From NCBI GenBank assembly GCA_963678675.1, contig OY783197.1, positions 13,241,813 through 13,305,812 on the forward strand: a stretch of 64,000 nt of DNA, read 5' to 3'. Origin of the DNA: Xiphydria camelus (lineage: Eukaryota > Arthropoda > Insecta > Hymenoptera > Xiphydriidae). Made by a program: the position numbers and the translations under genes. Shown one piece after another: positions 32,801 to 39,479 of the stretch (position 1 is its first letter; each line of letters begins with the position of its first letter). Below the pieces are notes generated by a model. That model had not been told where the DNA came from. It made no database searches and saw only the letters and a program-made list of their open reading frames with translations.

Positions 32801-35621
32801 ACTTTTTGAACACCCTGTATAAGATTTACTAACTCAGAAACCTTCGCGGATATGCGTCCAACTGTTCCCCAAATTTTCATCGCAATCGGATGAACGGTTT
32901 AGGAAGGCATAATAATCATCCGTACCGGTACTTTTTGAACACCCTGTATAAGATTTACTAACTCAGAAACCTTCGCGGGCATGCGTCCAACCATTTCCCA
33001 ACTTTTCATCGCAATCGGATGAACGGTTTAGGAAGGCATAATAATCATCAGTACCGGTACTTTTTGAACACCTTTTATAAGATTTACTAACTCAGAAACC
33101 TTCGCGGGCATGCGTCCAACCATTCCCCAAAGTTTCATCGCAATCGGATGAACGGTTTAGGAAGGCATAATAATCATCCGTACCGGTACTTTTTGAACAC
33201 CCTGTATAAGATTTACTAACTCAGAAACCTTCGCGGGCATGCGTCCAATCATTCCCCAACTTTTCATCGCAATCGGATGAACGGTTTAGGAAGGCATAAT
33301 GATCATCAATACCGGTACTTTTTGAACACCCTGTATAAGATTAACTAACTCAGAAACCTTCGCGGGCATGCGTCCAACCATTCCCCAAAGTTTCATCGCA
33401 ATCGGATGAACGGTTTAGGAAAGCATTTGATATTACCTTAAAGGTCACGGTCAAGGTCAAATCCAATACGACCACTGGGTAGCCACGGGAAAATCCTTAA
33501 AGTTTTGTATTAAACATTTTTTTCTAAAATGTTTTCCCGTTGAGATAATCCAGCTTGCGCGAATAGTATGCGCAGTAGCGCCACACACACACTGACGCAG
33601 TCACATGTACACGGCTTACGTCTGACGCTCGATTTCCCAGGAAGGTCCCACCGTAGAGCCATAGCATAGATGTTTACACATCAAAAATGATTATTGGAAA
33701 CCATTGTAATTTTCATGTATAGCCTGCAACATTATATCCATATAAAACCTTCCTCTGGAGAACATCCAACATGGAAGTCCCTTGTATTTTGAACTAGTGG
33801 TCATTAATAATGTTCTTAAGGAGTTTTATCAATGGATGTCCCTATAGGCCTATGGCCTATGGATGGATGGGCCTATATAGACCATTATGGAAGTCCTATG
33901 AATTTCTCACGGAAGTCATTGTGCTATGTGGGATGAATCCAATGTCCGTTATAATTTTCTATGCAAAGTTTCCTTATCCAAACAGGGCGACGTAAGCGTC
34001 GTCGCACGTTTGGGCTCTGGTTCGGCGTGCCGCAGTATGATGGGAGGATTCGTAAGGTGGCACATGGGGACCGATCCGAGGGGTAGCGATAGTCTAGCGG
34101 AGCAAATCACCCCGGCCTCTCACTGGCCGGAAATAAGGATTCTCATATTAGTGGTACGAACAATGTATCGAGTGCTCCGACCATTTGATGTCGAACGAAT
34201 TTTCAGCTCGAATTCTACACACCGATCGTTGTAGGTGAATGACGCGCGAAAGACGACTTCCAGTGCCGAAGGAATGAAGAGAACCCTGGAATCGTCGGAG
34301 CTGTTGCAGTACAGAGCCGCGCGCATTCCTCGGAAGGTGGACGAGATGACGCGAGCCATCATGGAAAGGAACTTCGCAAAGTTCGCCGAACTCACCATGA
34401 GGGACTCTAATCAGTTTCACGCGGTGTGCCAAGACACGTATCCACCGTGTCACTACATGAATGATGTCTCTCGTATTATTGTCGAATTGATTCACGCGTA
34501 CAACTCAGCGGTTGGCGAAATTAAGGTCCGATTATGAATATTACACTTGGCAACAAAAAACACTTCAAATTTGTTTCCTTTTTTAAAATAGTCAAATTTT
34601 GCTTATTTTGGATTAAGAAGGACAAATATGATTTAATTTTTCTTCTTTACTCTAGTTTTTGAGACACAGAAAAACGCGAAATATTGATGTATCTTAAAAC
34701 TTTGGGCCGTGTAAAAAAATATTTCAGATAAAAACTGTCTGTTTTCCTATATAGATTAAAGATCTGTTGAAAAAATACAAACTTTGACCTTGAAACGAAC
34801 TTGAAAACGTCCACCGTATGAAAAATACAAAATTCCGTTCTCTTTCCCCCTTTAAAGCAAACAACTTTATTTGGAAGCATTTTTTCTAAAACGCTTTACT
34901 TCCTAGATATTCATGTGTCTCAATTTCAAAGCCACATTCTGTATATCTTGGAACTTAGATCTAACTAAGAGTTTTTAATGTTCTATTCGTTTTTTTTTTC
35001 ATACTAAAGTTGAGCATAATTATTAACTAATTTTACGCCTGAAACATTTTTAGTGTTGACCAATGTTACAAACGATTAGCTGTCTGCTTCAATTGTCATT
35101 CGTTTTGACAAATTTTCAATTTCATTTCAGGTCGCCTACACTTACGACGCAGGTCCGAACGCTAGTTTATTCCTGTTGGAGAAGGATGTGCCCGAATTCG
35201 TGAGCGTACTGGATCATTTCTTCCCGTCAACGGGAATCGACCCAATCGAATATCGGAAAGGGATTCCAGTGCAAGACGTCTCTCCAGACAAGGTATTTTG
35301 TCTTCTCTCTCTCCCAAGTTTCATAATTTACGTAGCAACTTACGTAGCATGTTAACAACTTCGATGGAATTTCCGAGTATAATGCATTGTATTACAGTAC
35401 GTTAGAATACGCGCATTTAATGTGGCACGAGTCAATAAATACCATAAGTAAAATTATTGCGTTTTCGACAGGGCGTGTTGAGCAAAATCAGGTTGACGAG
35501 GCAAGAGCCAAGGAAATTGAAATACATGATACAGACTCGTATCGGAGACGGGCCGCGGAATCTTAATAATCCGGAAGAACATCTTCTAGACGATCGCGGA
35601 TTGCCCGTTGCATATAAATAA
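11755..35621 (+). CDS. MVD: Diphosphomevalonate decarboxylase (5' exon missing)
   Basis: ATP-dependent decarboxylation of mevalonate 5-diphosphate to isopentenyl diphosphate; cytosolic in most animals. Eight exons joined in frame: 11755-11825, 13974-14041, 14128-14174, 17288-17439, 33986-34153, 34235-34525, 35131-35292 and 35472-35621. All have GT/AG borders and phases that agree, giving 1109 nt. The protein opens with [19 protein letters not shown] and has the GHMP-kinase phosphate loop [16 protein letters not shown]. It continues with GSGSACRS carrying the conserved Arg, DSNQFHA, and YDAGPNA with the conserved Asp. It ends after [10 protein letters not shown]. Family proteins are about 385-400 residues, so only about 16-20 N-terminal residues are missing. 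The first visible exon starts with GG, so the preceding exon should end in the T of a Trp codon. No frameshift or internal stop was seen, so the gene is probably functional. It is the only clear host gene here, and its introns are filled by transposons. Confidence 0.95.
11969..13322. mobile_element. Nested TA-flanked foldback (CAGTATGTCC family)
   Basis: The ends read CAGTATGTCC and GGACATACTG with TA on both sides (11967-11968 and 13323-13324). Arms share GCGCACTCTTCTGAAGCC and TCGGGAGATCGAAGCG words in inverted orientation. A second copy of the same family surrounds the 50813-62782 insertion. Comparing the two reveals empty target sites. No protein was recognised. Confidence 0.75.
13335..13613 (+). 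pseudogene. Transposase C-terminal fragment (Tc1/mariner-like, DUF4817-associated type)
   Basis: The frame reads [17 protein letters not shown], then [18 protein letters not shown], then [19 protein letters not shown] and a stop. The [16 protein letters not shown] block with the final Asp is the C-terminal catalytic signature of a common insect IS630/Tc1/mariner-type transposase. The upstream part was lost or displaced by the nested foldback at 11969-13322, so it is non-functional. Confidence 0.75.
13634..13760. mobile_element. Short palindromic MITE
   Basis: About 33-bp inverted arms: TACACGCCAGCGTGGCGGG and its reverse complement, with the ATATCGGTT word further in. The outer TA may be the target duplication. 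It lies just 3' of the transposase fragment. Confidence 0.7.
13974..14041 (+). CDS. MVD: MVD exon: [13 protein letters not shown] segment
   Basis: Acceptor TTTTCAG, codes for [19 protein letters not shown] and LNG plus two bases of an Arg codon, donor GTTCGT. Confidence 0.92.
14128..14174 (+). CDS. MVD: MVD exon: EESINNVRL segment
   Basis: Acceptor TTTTCAG. Completes the Arg codon and codes for [15 protein letters not shown] plus one base. Donor GTGAGT. The splice phase agrees with both neighbours. Confidence 0.9.
14223..14571. mobile_element. GC-rich Harbinger-type MITE
   Basis: Long inverted arms beginning GGCCCGCTGCACATGTCCG are flanked by TAA (14220-14222 and 14572-14574). It sits about 23 bp inside the left end of the surrounding TA element and is therefore younger. 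Open frames of about 100-140 codons on both strands are by-products of the GC-rich palindrome. Confidence 0.8.
14668..15370 (-). pseudogene. Transposase C-terminal fragment interrupted by a MITE
   Basis: On the minus strand the pieces 15370-15289 and 14732-14668 join across the MITE at 14733-15288. They read [26 protein letters not shown] and [18 protein letters not shown], then stop. This is the extreme C-terminus of the same transposase type as at 13335-13613. The core catalytic part is absent. Confidence 0.65.
14733..15288. mobile_element. TA-flanked foldback MITE inside the transposase tail
   Basis: The ends read CACTGCTATTCATGAATG and CATTCATGAATCGCAGTG. TA lies outside each end (14731-14732 and 15289-15290). 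The arms share CTGTCAAGTCCAGGCATTC and its inverse. Excising it restores the transposase reading frame. Confidence 0.8.
15395..15735. repeat. 121-bp tandem repeat, about 2.8 copies
   Basis: The word CTGATCACGAA/CTGATCATGAA recurs at 15411, 15532 and 15653, exactly 121 bp apart. Each unit contains ATGGCGGATCCAATATGGCG or a variant. Single related units occur at about 4370-4510, 6980-7220 and 16340-16430. Confidence 0.9.
15857..16360 (-). pseudogene. C-terminal fragment of an unnamed insect repeat-associated protein
   Basis: Open frame of 167 codons. It contains [50 protein letters not shown] and [16 protein letters not shown], then an acidic Glu/Asp tail. These blocks belong to a protein type repeated in many insect genomes and probably mobile. 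I cannot name its function. The apparent start ATG comes from the flanking satellite word ATGGCGGA-like sequence, so the N-terminus is not native. It sits between satellite units inside the TA element at 14200-17237. Confidence 0.5.
16990..17137 (-). pseudogene. Transposase N-terminal fragment (DUF4817-like)
   Basis: The minus-strand frame reads [20 protein letters not shown] and [10 protein letters not shown]. This resembles the N-terminal helix-turn-helix region of the insect transposase whose C-terminus is at 14668-15370. The middle has been replaced by satellite and other DNA. Confidence 0.6.
17288..17439 (+). CDS. MVD: MVD exon: ATP-binding glycine/serine loop
   Basis: Acceptor GTTCCAG, donor GTAAAA. 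Codes for [19 protein letters not shown] and then [20 protein letters not shown], ending KLYKVE. The [10 protein letters not shown] block is the GHMP-kinase phosphate-binding motif of diphosphomevalonate decarboxylases. Confidence 0.95.
18386..18892 (+). pseudogene. Mutator-like (MULE) transposase C-terminal fragment
   Basis: The open frame reads [52 protein letters not shown] and VSPKT. It then reads [20 protein letters not shown] and ends DDSM and a stop. The CLxGxTQNxNESxN-like block followed by W..CPKT is typical of the insect Mutator-like transposase family C-terminus. The DDE core is not present upstream, so this is a truncated copy. The GTAAGT overlapping its stop may be an old splice donor. 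Confidence 0.7.
19672..20601 (+). ncRNA. Type I-like hammerhead ribozyme split by a MITE
   Basis: Left part 19672-19681 reads GAGCGTCTAA. Right part 20539-20601 holds TAAG, a loop, CTTA, the core CTGACGA, stem II GTCC/GGAC, the core GAAA and CGCTC. After removing the MITE at 19682-20538 and one TAA duplicate, every hammerhead element is in order. Stem III is GAGCG/CGCTC, the cleavage triplet is GUC and stem I is UAAG/CUUA. The conserved CUGANGA and GAAA are both present. Ten loop I bases (GGAGTCGGCC) are the exact complement of ten in loop II. That allows a loop-loop contact or a competing hairpin. The present copy should be inactive because the MITE lies directly after the cleavage triplet. 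Confidence 0.65.
19682..20538. mobile_element. Harbinger-type MITE inserted in the ribozyme
   Basis: Inverted ends GGCCCGGTTGTACAA and TTGTACAACCGGGCC are flanked by TAA (19679-19681 and 20539-20541). The interior shows further inverted matches (GTGCCGATA near the left end and TATCGGCAT near the right). Open frames inside are short and unsupported. Confidence 0.85.
20818..21129. repeat. Near-palindromic foldback MITE, copy 1
   Basis: Arms of about 150 bp begin CCATATGTCCGCGATCA. They contain GCATGCGTAGTC and CCAATAGAATCA. TA flanks both ends (20816-20817 and 21130-21131). Confidence 0.85.
21139..21454. repeat. Near-palindromic foldback MITE, copy 2
   Basis: The arms are almost perfect inverted copies starting CCGTATGTCCGCGATCA, with a centre at about 21296. 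TA lies at 21137-21138 and 21455-21456. Copy 1 ends only 9 bp upstream. A half copy lies at 54256-54436. Mirror open frames of 113-116 codons come from the palindrome. Confidence 0.88.
21700..22560. repeat. Diverged MITE-derived sequence
   Basis: Contains variants of ATTACTGGACGAGTCGTAATG (about 21734 and 22470) and ATGCAGTCGATGGACAATTG (about 22189). These also occur at 8720-8870. This suggests old copies of one non-autonomous family. No coding capacity is supported. Confidence 0.45.
22606..22700. mobile_element. 95-bp TAA-flanked MITE
   Basis: Inverted ends CGTCGCGGTCTCA and TGAGACCGCGTCG are flanked by TAA (22603-22605 and 22701-22703). Confidence 0.6.
23046..23947. mobile_element. TTAA-flanked element with GGTAGTT ends
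   Basis: Inverted ends GGTAGTTGGGACTCGATTT and the reverse complement are flanked by TTAA (23042-23045 and 23948-23951), as in piggyBac or Kolobok types. No transposase was seen. It contains a TAA-flanked MITE at 23213-23376. The element at 52123-52820 shares the GGTAGTT start and TTAA target. Confidence 0.75.
23213..23376. mobile_element. 164-bp Harbinger-type MITE
   Basis: The ends AGGGCCCCACAGACGATC and GATCGTCTGTAGGGCCCT are flanked by TAA (23210-23212 and 23377-23379). Arms of about 35 bp include AACCAGGTTGGTCAACTTTG. Confidence 0.85.
24190..24785. repeat. Foldback with a second foldback inserted in its AT-repeat centre
   Basis: The outer arms match in inverted orientation around CGGGCCGACCA and CCGATCGCT. 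Between them lie TA dinucleotide repeats and an inner element (about 24273-24677) with ends ATGGGCCCTGTGAAATCATA and the reverse complement. The TA repeats prevent a clear target-site call. Confidence 0.65.
25017..25228. mobile_element. TA-flanked MITE
   Basis: Inverted ends CACCCAGCGTCTCAGATTCT and the inverse ending CGCCGGGTG are flanked by TA (25015-25016 and 25229-25230). Confidence 0.75.
25272..25690. repeat. Foldback with about 180-bp arms
   Basis: Inverted arms begin AAAATGCGTCACGGGACGCC and include GAACCGTTGTGTCGAATT-type sequence towards the centre. A related arm piece occurs at 54594-54645. Confidence 0.8.
26020..26480. repeat. Degenerate AT-rich minisatellite
   Basis: Many diverged copies of CAATAGTAACTATTGA, a self-complementary word, at irregular spacing. 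No coding content. Confidence 0.6.
26782..29070 (-). mobile_element. Non-LTR element encoding only an ORF1 (minus strand)
   Basis: A 15-bp direct repeat GGACATTTCTCATTA (26767-26781 and 29071-29085) brackets the insertion. On the minus strand it starts CTCCCTGGGGACTGC and ends in a (TAA)n tail, seen here as ATT repeats up to 26826. TAA tails and target duplications of this length fit target-primed insertion by a LINE of the I/Jockey type. Only a single 380-codon ORF1-like frame is present and there is no reverse transcriptase. The copy has both ends, so it is an internally reduced, trans-mobilised element. Confidence 0.75.
27694..28836 (-). CDS. Retrotransposon ORF1-like protein (DUF4780-like)
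   Basis: Intact frame of 380 codons. The N-terminal half is charged and of low complexity, with basic stretches such as [20 protein letters not shown] that would suit nucleic-acid binding. The C-terminal half resembles the DUF4780-like domain found in insect retroelement proteins. It includes [38 protein letters not shown] and [11 protein letters not shown] second Met at MAESLKN (about 28700) may be the real start, as the first residues look non-native. No zinc knuckle, endonuclease or reverse transcriptase follows. It probably coats element RNA. The family link rests on pattern recognition only. Confidence 0.65.
   Translation of the reverse strand: MVPGYGIVNGALEATGRTPLYLDLTWAFEALPRRTVYFLGTRGIFMAESLKNLLSQGSTGNLKEKSVEEGAKANSSIVLGGNTQGKATVTGGKIEEVTKTVGDLSLEKKKPSGAQRKKWRREREEAERLKLSGGEGGKQKTPAPKRTRPAEETPPSGDQHRKRAKRHEFSGTHADVVAGLPRMVIAQRGLEKGLTAEQAELVIEAMLGAIDEIEDGGFIPKFRETHYFRETVRVTCADEQSKEWLREKAPLFGGWEGADLIAMGLDELPKLVRMMAYFPHPGKEVEARTLLNRIERQNPTLKTRKWQVYEPPSVCRESNTVRLVLGVEEEAIKEMEKMGMKPYCGVGRASFQILRQGTKKDHGEGKDEPGPGSGECTQDG
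29456..30395. mobile_element. hAT-like insertion with 8-bp target duplication
   Basis: GTGTACAT is duplicated at 29448-29455 and 30396-30403, an 8-bp duplication as in hAT elements. The outer arms share TCTAAACGGGCAATATTTTA and its inverse (29467 onward, and before 29780). A second MITE sits near its right end, and removing both rejoins the mariner frame region. Confidence 0.75.
29782..30393. mobile_element. TA-flanked foldback MITE nested in the hAT-like element
   Basis: The ends GACTGATTCAAAAAAAAGC and the reverse complement are flanked by TA (29780-29781 and 30394-30395). The arms match for several hundred bases. Confidence 0.8.
31283..31945. repeat. Dispersed repeat starting CTAGCAGCCCGTCCCGGC
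   Basis: Opens with CTAGCAGCCCGTCCCGGCTT and closes near GAGCCGTTTCGTAGAAATTC and ACACGAGATTTTTATATA. A second copy starts at 32537. A hybrid with the GTTCAAAAAGT-type termini lies inside. The class (non-LTR, Helitron-like or other) cannot be decided from sequence alone. Confidence 0.5.
32049..32289. mobile_element. Short inverted-repeat MITE
   Basis: The ends AAGGGTACAGGGGTAAAAGG and the reverse complement are inverted copies. CATAT occurs at both outer flanks and may be the target duplication. Confidence 0.6.
32537..32810. repeat. Second copy of the CTAGCAGCCC repeat
   Basis: Starts CTAGCAGCCCATCCCGGCTT, then carries the CAATGGTCATATTGGATTTG segment also present at about 4100 and 4755. 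It leads directly into the 129-bp array. Confidence 0.6.
32811..33425. repeat. 129-bp tandem array, five copies
   Basis: CACCCTGTATAAGATTTACT or a variant recurs at 32811, 32940, 33069, 33198 and 33327, exactly 129 bp apart. Units differ by a few bases. Each contains a GTACCGGTACTTTTTGAAC stretch, the terminus of the GTTCAAAAAGT element family. The last copy is incomplete. A related single unit lies at about 31640-31770. Confidence 0.95.
33986..34153 (+). CDS. MVD: MVD exon: GSGSACRS segment
   Basis: Acceptor AACAG, donor GTACGA, 56 codons in phase 0. Contains [20 protein letters not shown] and [12 protein letters not shown]. The Ser/Arg block lines the active site in family members. Confidence 0.95.
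34235..34525 (+). CDS. MVD: MVD exon: DSNQFHA segment
   Basis: Acceptor TTGTAG, donor GTCCGA, 97 codons in phase 0. Contains [39 protein letters not shown] and PPCHYMND. Confidence 0.95.
35131..35292 (+). CDS. MVD: MVD exon: DAGPNA motif
   Basis: Acceptor TTTCAG, donor GTATTT, 54 codons. Contains [18 protein letters not shown], the third GHMP motif with the conserved Asp. Confidence 0.95.
35472..35621 (+). CDS. MVD: MVD last exon
   Basis: Acceptor TCGACAG. Codes for [32 protein letters not shown] and [12 protein letters not shown] and ends in TAA. Confidence 0.95.
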   Translation, partial: GVLSKIRLTRQEPRKLKYMIQTRIGDGPRNLNNPEEHLLDDRGLPVAYK

Positions 35622-35729
35622 TTTCTGCGACGTTGTTATGGTATGTATATAATTATGTCGAGGTGTAACTTTCTAGCAAGAAAATATTATGTATTTTGTA
35701 TGGGCATTCCTCTAATTTTATAAATATGC

Positions 35730-35735
35730 AATAAA
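35730..35735 (+). promoter_or_regulatory. Candidate MVD polyadenylation signal
   Basis: AATAAA lies 109 nt after the MVD stop codon in AT-rich 3' sequence. Confidence 0.6.
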
Positions 35736-35759
35736 CGTTTCGAATTAAAAGGGTATGCT

Positions 35760-36281
35760 CGTGATTATTTCATCATTTTTGCTGCTTGTTTTACGTTTGT
35801 TAACCTCTAACTAGTCGATGCAATGTCGAAATAGGATATTTTTTAAACTTTTAAATTTGAAACTTGATTTATTCTGCGAACAACTATTGAGGACGCTAGA
35901 AATGAATGCGGTACCTGGCGGCAAAGCGTGTACTAAAAAACATGGCCGACATTGGCGTTTTGGATTGGCGCGTACTTGAAAAGTGTTAACTTGCTCCAAA
36001 AGTTTTTTAAAAAAGAGCATTTTTAGAACGAGATATAGACATTTATTGTCACAAACAATGAAACGAATTTATTAGGATCAACTGTACAGCATGTCCCACG
36101 AGAAACGTATCAAGCGATGAGACCCTGACATTTACCTTCGGCAGTATTTGCCGACGGTGCTTGACTCTTTTACCTACCGGTCAACGGAATTTGAAGTTCA
36201 CGGCATGCTGTACGCCAATATCCGCCATGTTTCCGCAGCGCCGCGAGCGCCGCCATCGGTAAATAGCGGTCCCAATTCCTT
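35760..36281. other. Intergenic sequence downstream of MVD
   Basis: No gene was recognised. It contains a short piece (about 36120-36170) resembling the CTTCGGCAG-ATTTGCCGACGG palindrome found at 53455-53530. Confidence 0.45.
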
Positions 36282-36600
36282 CCCCGATAGCAAAGTGGCG
36301 CCACCGTGACTGCACACTACTTTCACGCGGTGCATTCGAGTACATGCACTGGGGGCACTGGGGTGTCCATCGTGAAGCCACACTGCAGTCACGCAGTGTA
36401 AGCACGGCGGAAAAAGTAGAATTTTGCAAAAAGGGGGCAATAAAGTAGGATTTCCCGCCTGCCTTATCCGCCTACTAGTGTTGGTTTTTTTTCTCAAACC
36501 CTACCCGGCCAGGACTCGAACCTGCGCTCTTTAGGAGATGCTTCGAGACTGTGAATGCTTTCGCATTCTACCAATTGCGCCATCGACTCTGTGGTGGAAG
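36282..36600. mobile_element. 5' part of a CCCCGATAGC-family element
   Basis: Starts CCCCGATAGCAAAGTGGCG and shares the CACGCAGTGTAAG and AAAGTAGGATTT words of the elements at 40650, 45816 and 49391. A tRNA-like segment lies at 36505-36593. No matching right terminus was found. Confidence 0.55.
36505..36593 (-). other. tRNA-like segment inside a transposon
   Basis: The minus strand carries an A-box-like TGGCGCAATTGGTAGAATGC and a B box GGTTCGAGTCC about 60 nt apart. The ends do not form a normal acceptor stem. Related copies lie at about 40948-41015 (interrupted), 46085-46173 and 49530-49618, all within CCCCGATAGC-family elements. It is probably a fossil SINE or tRNA head carried by the element. 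Confidence 0.55.
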
Positions 36601-36943
36601 TCGACTAAGAGTTATACATATAATATCAATACCTGAAAGCAACTTCTGTGACTAGTGAGATGAACCCGAAAGCCGATTTCGAGCTATGTGTCAAACGTAA
36701 GCTAAAACCGGCCTTTATGCAATGCTACACTGAGATATCTCAGTATGTATGTATGTATCATCCCAAATTATAAACAAGCTTAGATACCGACATTGCCGAA
36801 ACTTTACCGACGGTCAAGAATTTTATAGTTAAAGTTGGCTTGAGAAGAGTACGCTGTGTGTGATGCGTGAGACACTGAACTGTAGAGTTCAGTGGCGTAA
36901 AAGCGAAAAATGTCAAATGTCTGATTTCCCGATAGCAGTCAAT

Positions 36944-38921
36944 GCGCTCGGTTAGTAGTGACGTCACGTCGGCCATTTTGGTCGGCTAGGACTCTAAACA
37001 AACCGGGGAGCCGTGTATTTTTTGTAATGGGACTTAAAAAGATTGCGAATTAAAACATTTATCCGGAGTATTTAACGGACAAAAAGTTACGTACCATTAA
37101 GCACCTTCATTACACCGACGTTTTCACTTACTAGTATTTAGCAGCTATGTAATATAGTGTAATAATTTGCCGAAAACGTTCGCGAATACATAGCCTCAAA
37201 TTTGTAGCTGTCACCAAACGTAATTATAAACGAATGTATTCATATATACGTACTTTTTGTTCCATATTTGACAGGTGGACAATTTTGAAACTTAAAAAAT
37301 GAGCGATATATACTTTTATACCACATTATTCACTTTATATATTTTGTAATGTACATTTTACAACGTTTCGTTTCTTGTCGAAATTTATCAATAAATGCGA
37401 TTACAAATACCATATAATTGTTCGATTATCAACGTACGTAACAGAAAAATCGTGTACAGGACGCTAAAATATTATGATGAGTATATATTTGCAAAATGAA
37501 AAAAGGCTACTTCTGTCGGTCGTCATAAAGATACGTCTCCGAGGACTCTACATTTTTGGAAGTTCGATAATAATCGACTTGCCATGTAACTTACAAAGTA
37601 CAAATCTGATTTACATATAGATTAAAAAATAAAACTTAATTCATTAGACATTCAACACTTCACTTTAAATAGTATTTTATAGGTATGTTTTACAAGAGAC
37701 TGTACAGAGATACGAATATTTTTGCCGTGGAAAGCCCTGTGTACAGCTTGCACAAACGCATTATTTTCAATTTGTACGAAAATTGAACACCATTGACCAT
37801 GGTGCGTTGTTCGTTCAGCTGTTGCCATAGAAAATAGTTTTCCGATTCCATTAGAGCCACTGATACAATCGTACGTAACCCGCGAGTATCACTCGGCATC
37901 GATGGCTGTGATTGCAGGACTTCGCTGCAGGATATAAAGAAAACAGTATTGAAATACTACCCACGTTTCTCTATTATAAGCTGGCTTCTTTCAGGGAAAC
38001 ATTCAATGATATCAAATATTTTACGATACTGAAAACACACCTTTCTTGAATCTGTATCTCCTCTTCAACTATTTCCGATGTTACCGTGGCTACAGCAACG
38101 TTTCGAGTTCTTTTTTCTAGAGATGAAAAAGTAAGACGCTTTTTTACGTTGTGCTCAAAAAGCGTAGGCATATTTTTTCGGCTTCCTTCGGGGAAATGGC
38201 ATGAACATATATATGCACTTGGTCCAGGTTGTTTATTACCTCTGTATTAAGAAGCACATATTGTAAAAATAATTTCATAAATATGTTCATGATGTTCTAT
38301 ACGCACCTTACAAGTTTTTCCCATTTCTTCCTTAATTTCTTATCTTTCGGAAATGTGAAGAACTTAGAAGTTCTTTTCTCACTGTAATGCTTGCAATCAG
38401 GGGCCCAACACATGACCATCGGTATAAAATGATCAAACAATTATGAATTCATATGATCCGCTAGAGTGTCTGCAAGTTACAAATCGCAGCACTTTCGCTA
38501 GTGTTAGACATATTTTACAATTTTACAAACTATTTAAAAATAATTTTAATGTAAATAATTAAATTTGATATATTTACATTCACTATAAGCATTATTTTTA
38601 TAAGTGCAATGAATAAATAATTGATTAAATGTGGCAAACTGCGAGTAGATGTCATGAAAACTTATAGGTTAGGTGCTTATCAACACACACTCATTTCGTA
38701 ATATTCTGAGATTAGAACGAGGTAAGAGTAAAGTTATACACGTCAATCTACTCGTTACAACATCATCTTATTCGATACGTACCTTACAATCACTATTTTG
38801 ATGCACTGCAGCGACAATATTAGCTAAATGCAAGCCCCTCTGTTAAACTTTATGGACTTTTTCGTTGTTTGGAGTCTTTTACCCCCACTCCGGGGATGCC
38901 TACGTCACACTAACCGAGCGT
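36944..38921. mobile_element. AT-flanked THAP-carrying transposon (ISL2EU-like)
   Basis: Inverted ends GCGCTCGGTTAGT and ACTAACCGAGCGT are flanked by AT (36942-36943 and 38922-38923). The empty site TCAATTCGGG is present in several paralogous repeats in this window (for example near 62936), which confirms the borders. It encodes a spliced THAP-domain protein on the minus strand. A 2-bp AT duplication and a THAP protein are reminiscent of the ISL2EU superfamily. The catalytic domain is missing. Confidence 0.7.
37690..38413 (-). CDS. THAP-domain protein, spliced, truncated transposase
   Basis: Three exons on the minus strand (38413-38307, 38241-38041, 37924-37690) join in frame to 180 codons with GT/AG borders. 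Exons 1-2 encode a complete C2CH THAP zinc finger: MCWAPDCKHYSEKRTSKFFT, then FPKDKKLRKKWEKLVR, ICSCHFPEGSRKN and MPTLFEHNVKKRLTF. This is a DNA-binding domain common in transposases. The C-terminal part contains FSYKLKIMRLCKLYTGLSTA and IFVSLYSLL, similar to the helical segment that precedes a DDE domain in THAP transposases. The stop codon overlaps a possible donor (CTCTT then GTAAAA), so further exons with the catalytic core may have been deleted. It lies inside the AT-flanked element 36944-38921. Confidence 0.7.
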
Positions 38922-39034
38922 ATTCGGGAGATCGAAGCGCCTAACCTCGAAATCGTGAATTTGTGAAGAATGGTGGGAAATTTGTAGAAGTGATAAAAAA
39001 TAATAATTCGGGTTTCTTCAATGAAATTCCCTAA

Positions 39035-39191
39035 AGGCCGGTTGTATAAACGCAGTGAACTGTAGTTCGGCTTGAACTGTGGATCGAGCGCCGTTCTTGG
39101 TATATTTTGTGTGACACGAAATATACCAAGAACGGCGTTTGATCTGCAGTTCGGGCTGAACTGCGGTTCGCTGCGTTTATACAACCGGCCC
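39035..39191. mobile_element. TAA-flanked MITE (GGCCGGTTGTATAAACGC)
   Basis: The ends AGGCCGGTTGTATAAACGC and the reverse complement GCGTTTATACAACCGGCCC are flanked by TAA (39032-39034 and 39192-39194). It is related in style to the MITE at 19682. Confidence 0.8.
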
Positions 39192-39479
39192 TAAGAGTTT
39201 AAAAACCAGACTGTCAAAGACTTGACGAAAATCTCCTAACCTACTCATTGTGCGGTAACACTTAATATCAGTTGAAGGCGAAGCAAAAGTTATTGGCAAA
39301 TCGGATACCGGTTTTTAAACACTTGGGGAATTTCGTCGAAAAGAAACCCGAATGATTATTTCTTATCACTTGTAAAAGATTAAAGATTAAAAGATGTTGA
39401 GGTTAGACGCTACGATCTCCCGAATTGACAGCTTTTTAACATGTTCGCCATGAAATATCCGTCTGGCATTTCAGAGAGG

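Larger units (their letters stand above)
17440..33985 (+). other. 16.5-kb MVD intron packed with transposons
   Basis: Begins GTAAAA and ends AACAG. The first about 700 nt and the last about 400 nt look like unique AT-rich sequence. The rest is a series of nested transposons annotated separately. Confidence 0.85.

Noticed and set aside
32811..33425. CRISPR-like array
   Set aside because: Units are contiguous 129-bp copies without spacers, in a eukaryotic intron.
36505..36593. Possible tRNA gene on the minus strand (also 46085-46173 and 49530-49618)
   Set aside because: Box motifs are present, but the ends do not form an acceptor stem. All copies lie at the same place within one transposon family.
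37690..38413. Host THAP transcription regulator
   Set aside because: Location inside an element with matching inverted ends and a confirmed AT duplication makes a transposon gene much more likely.
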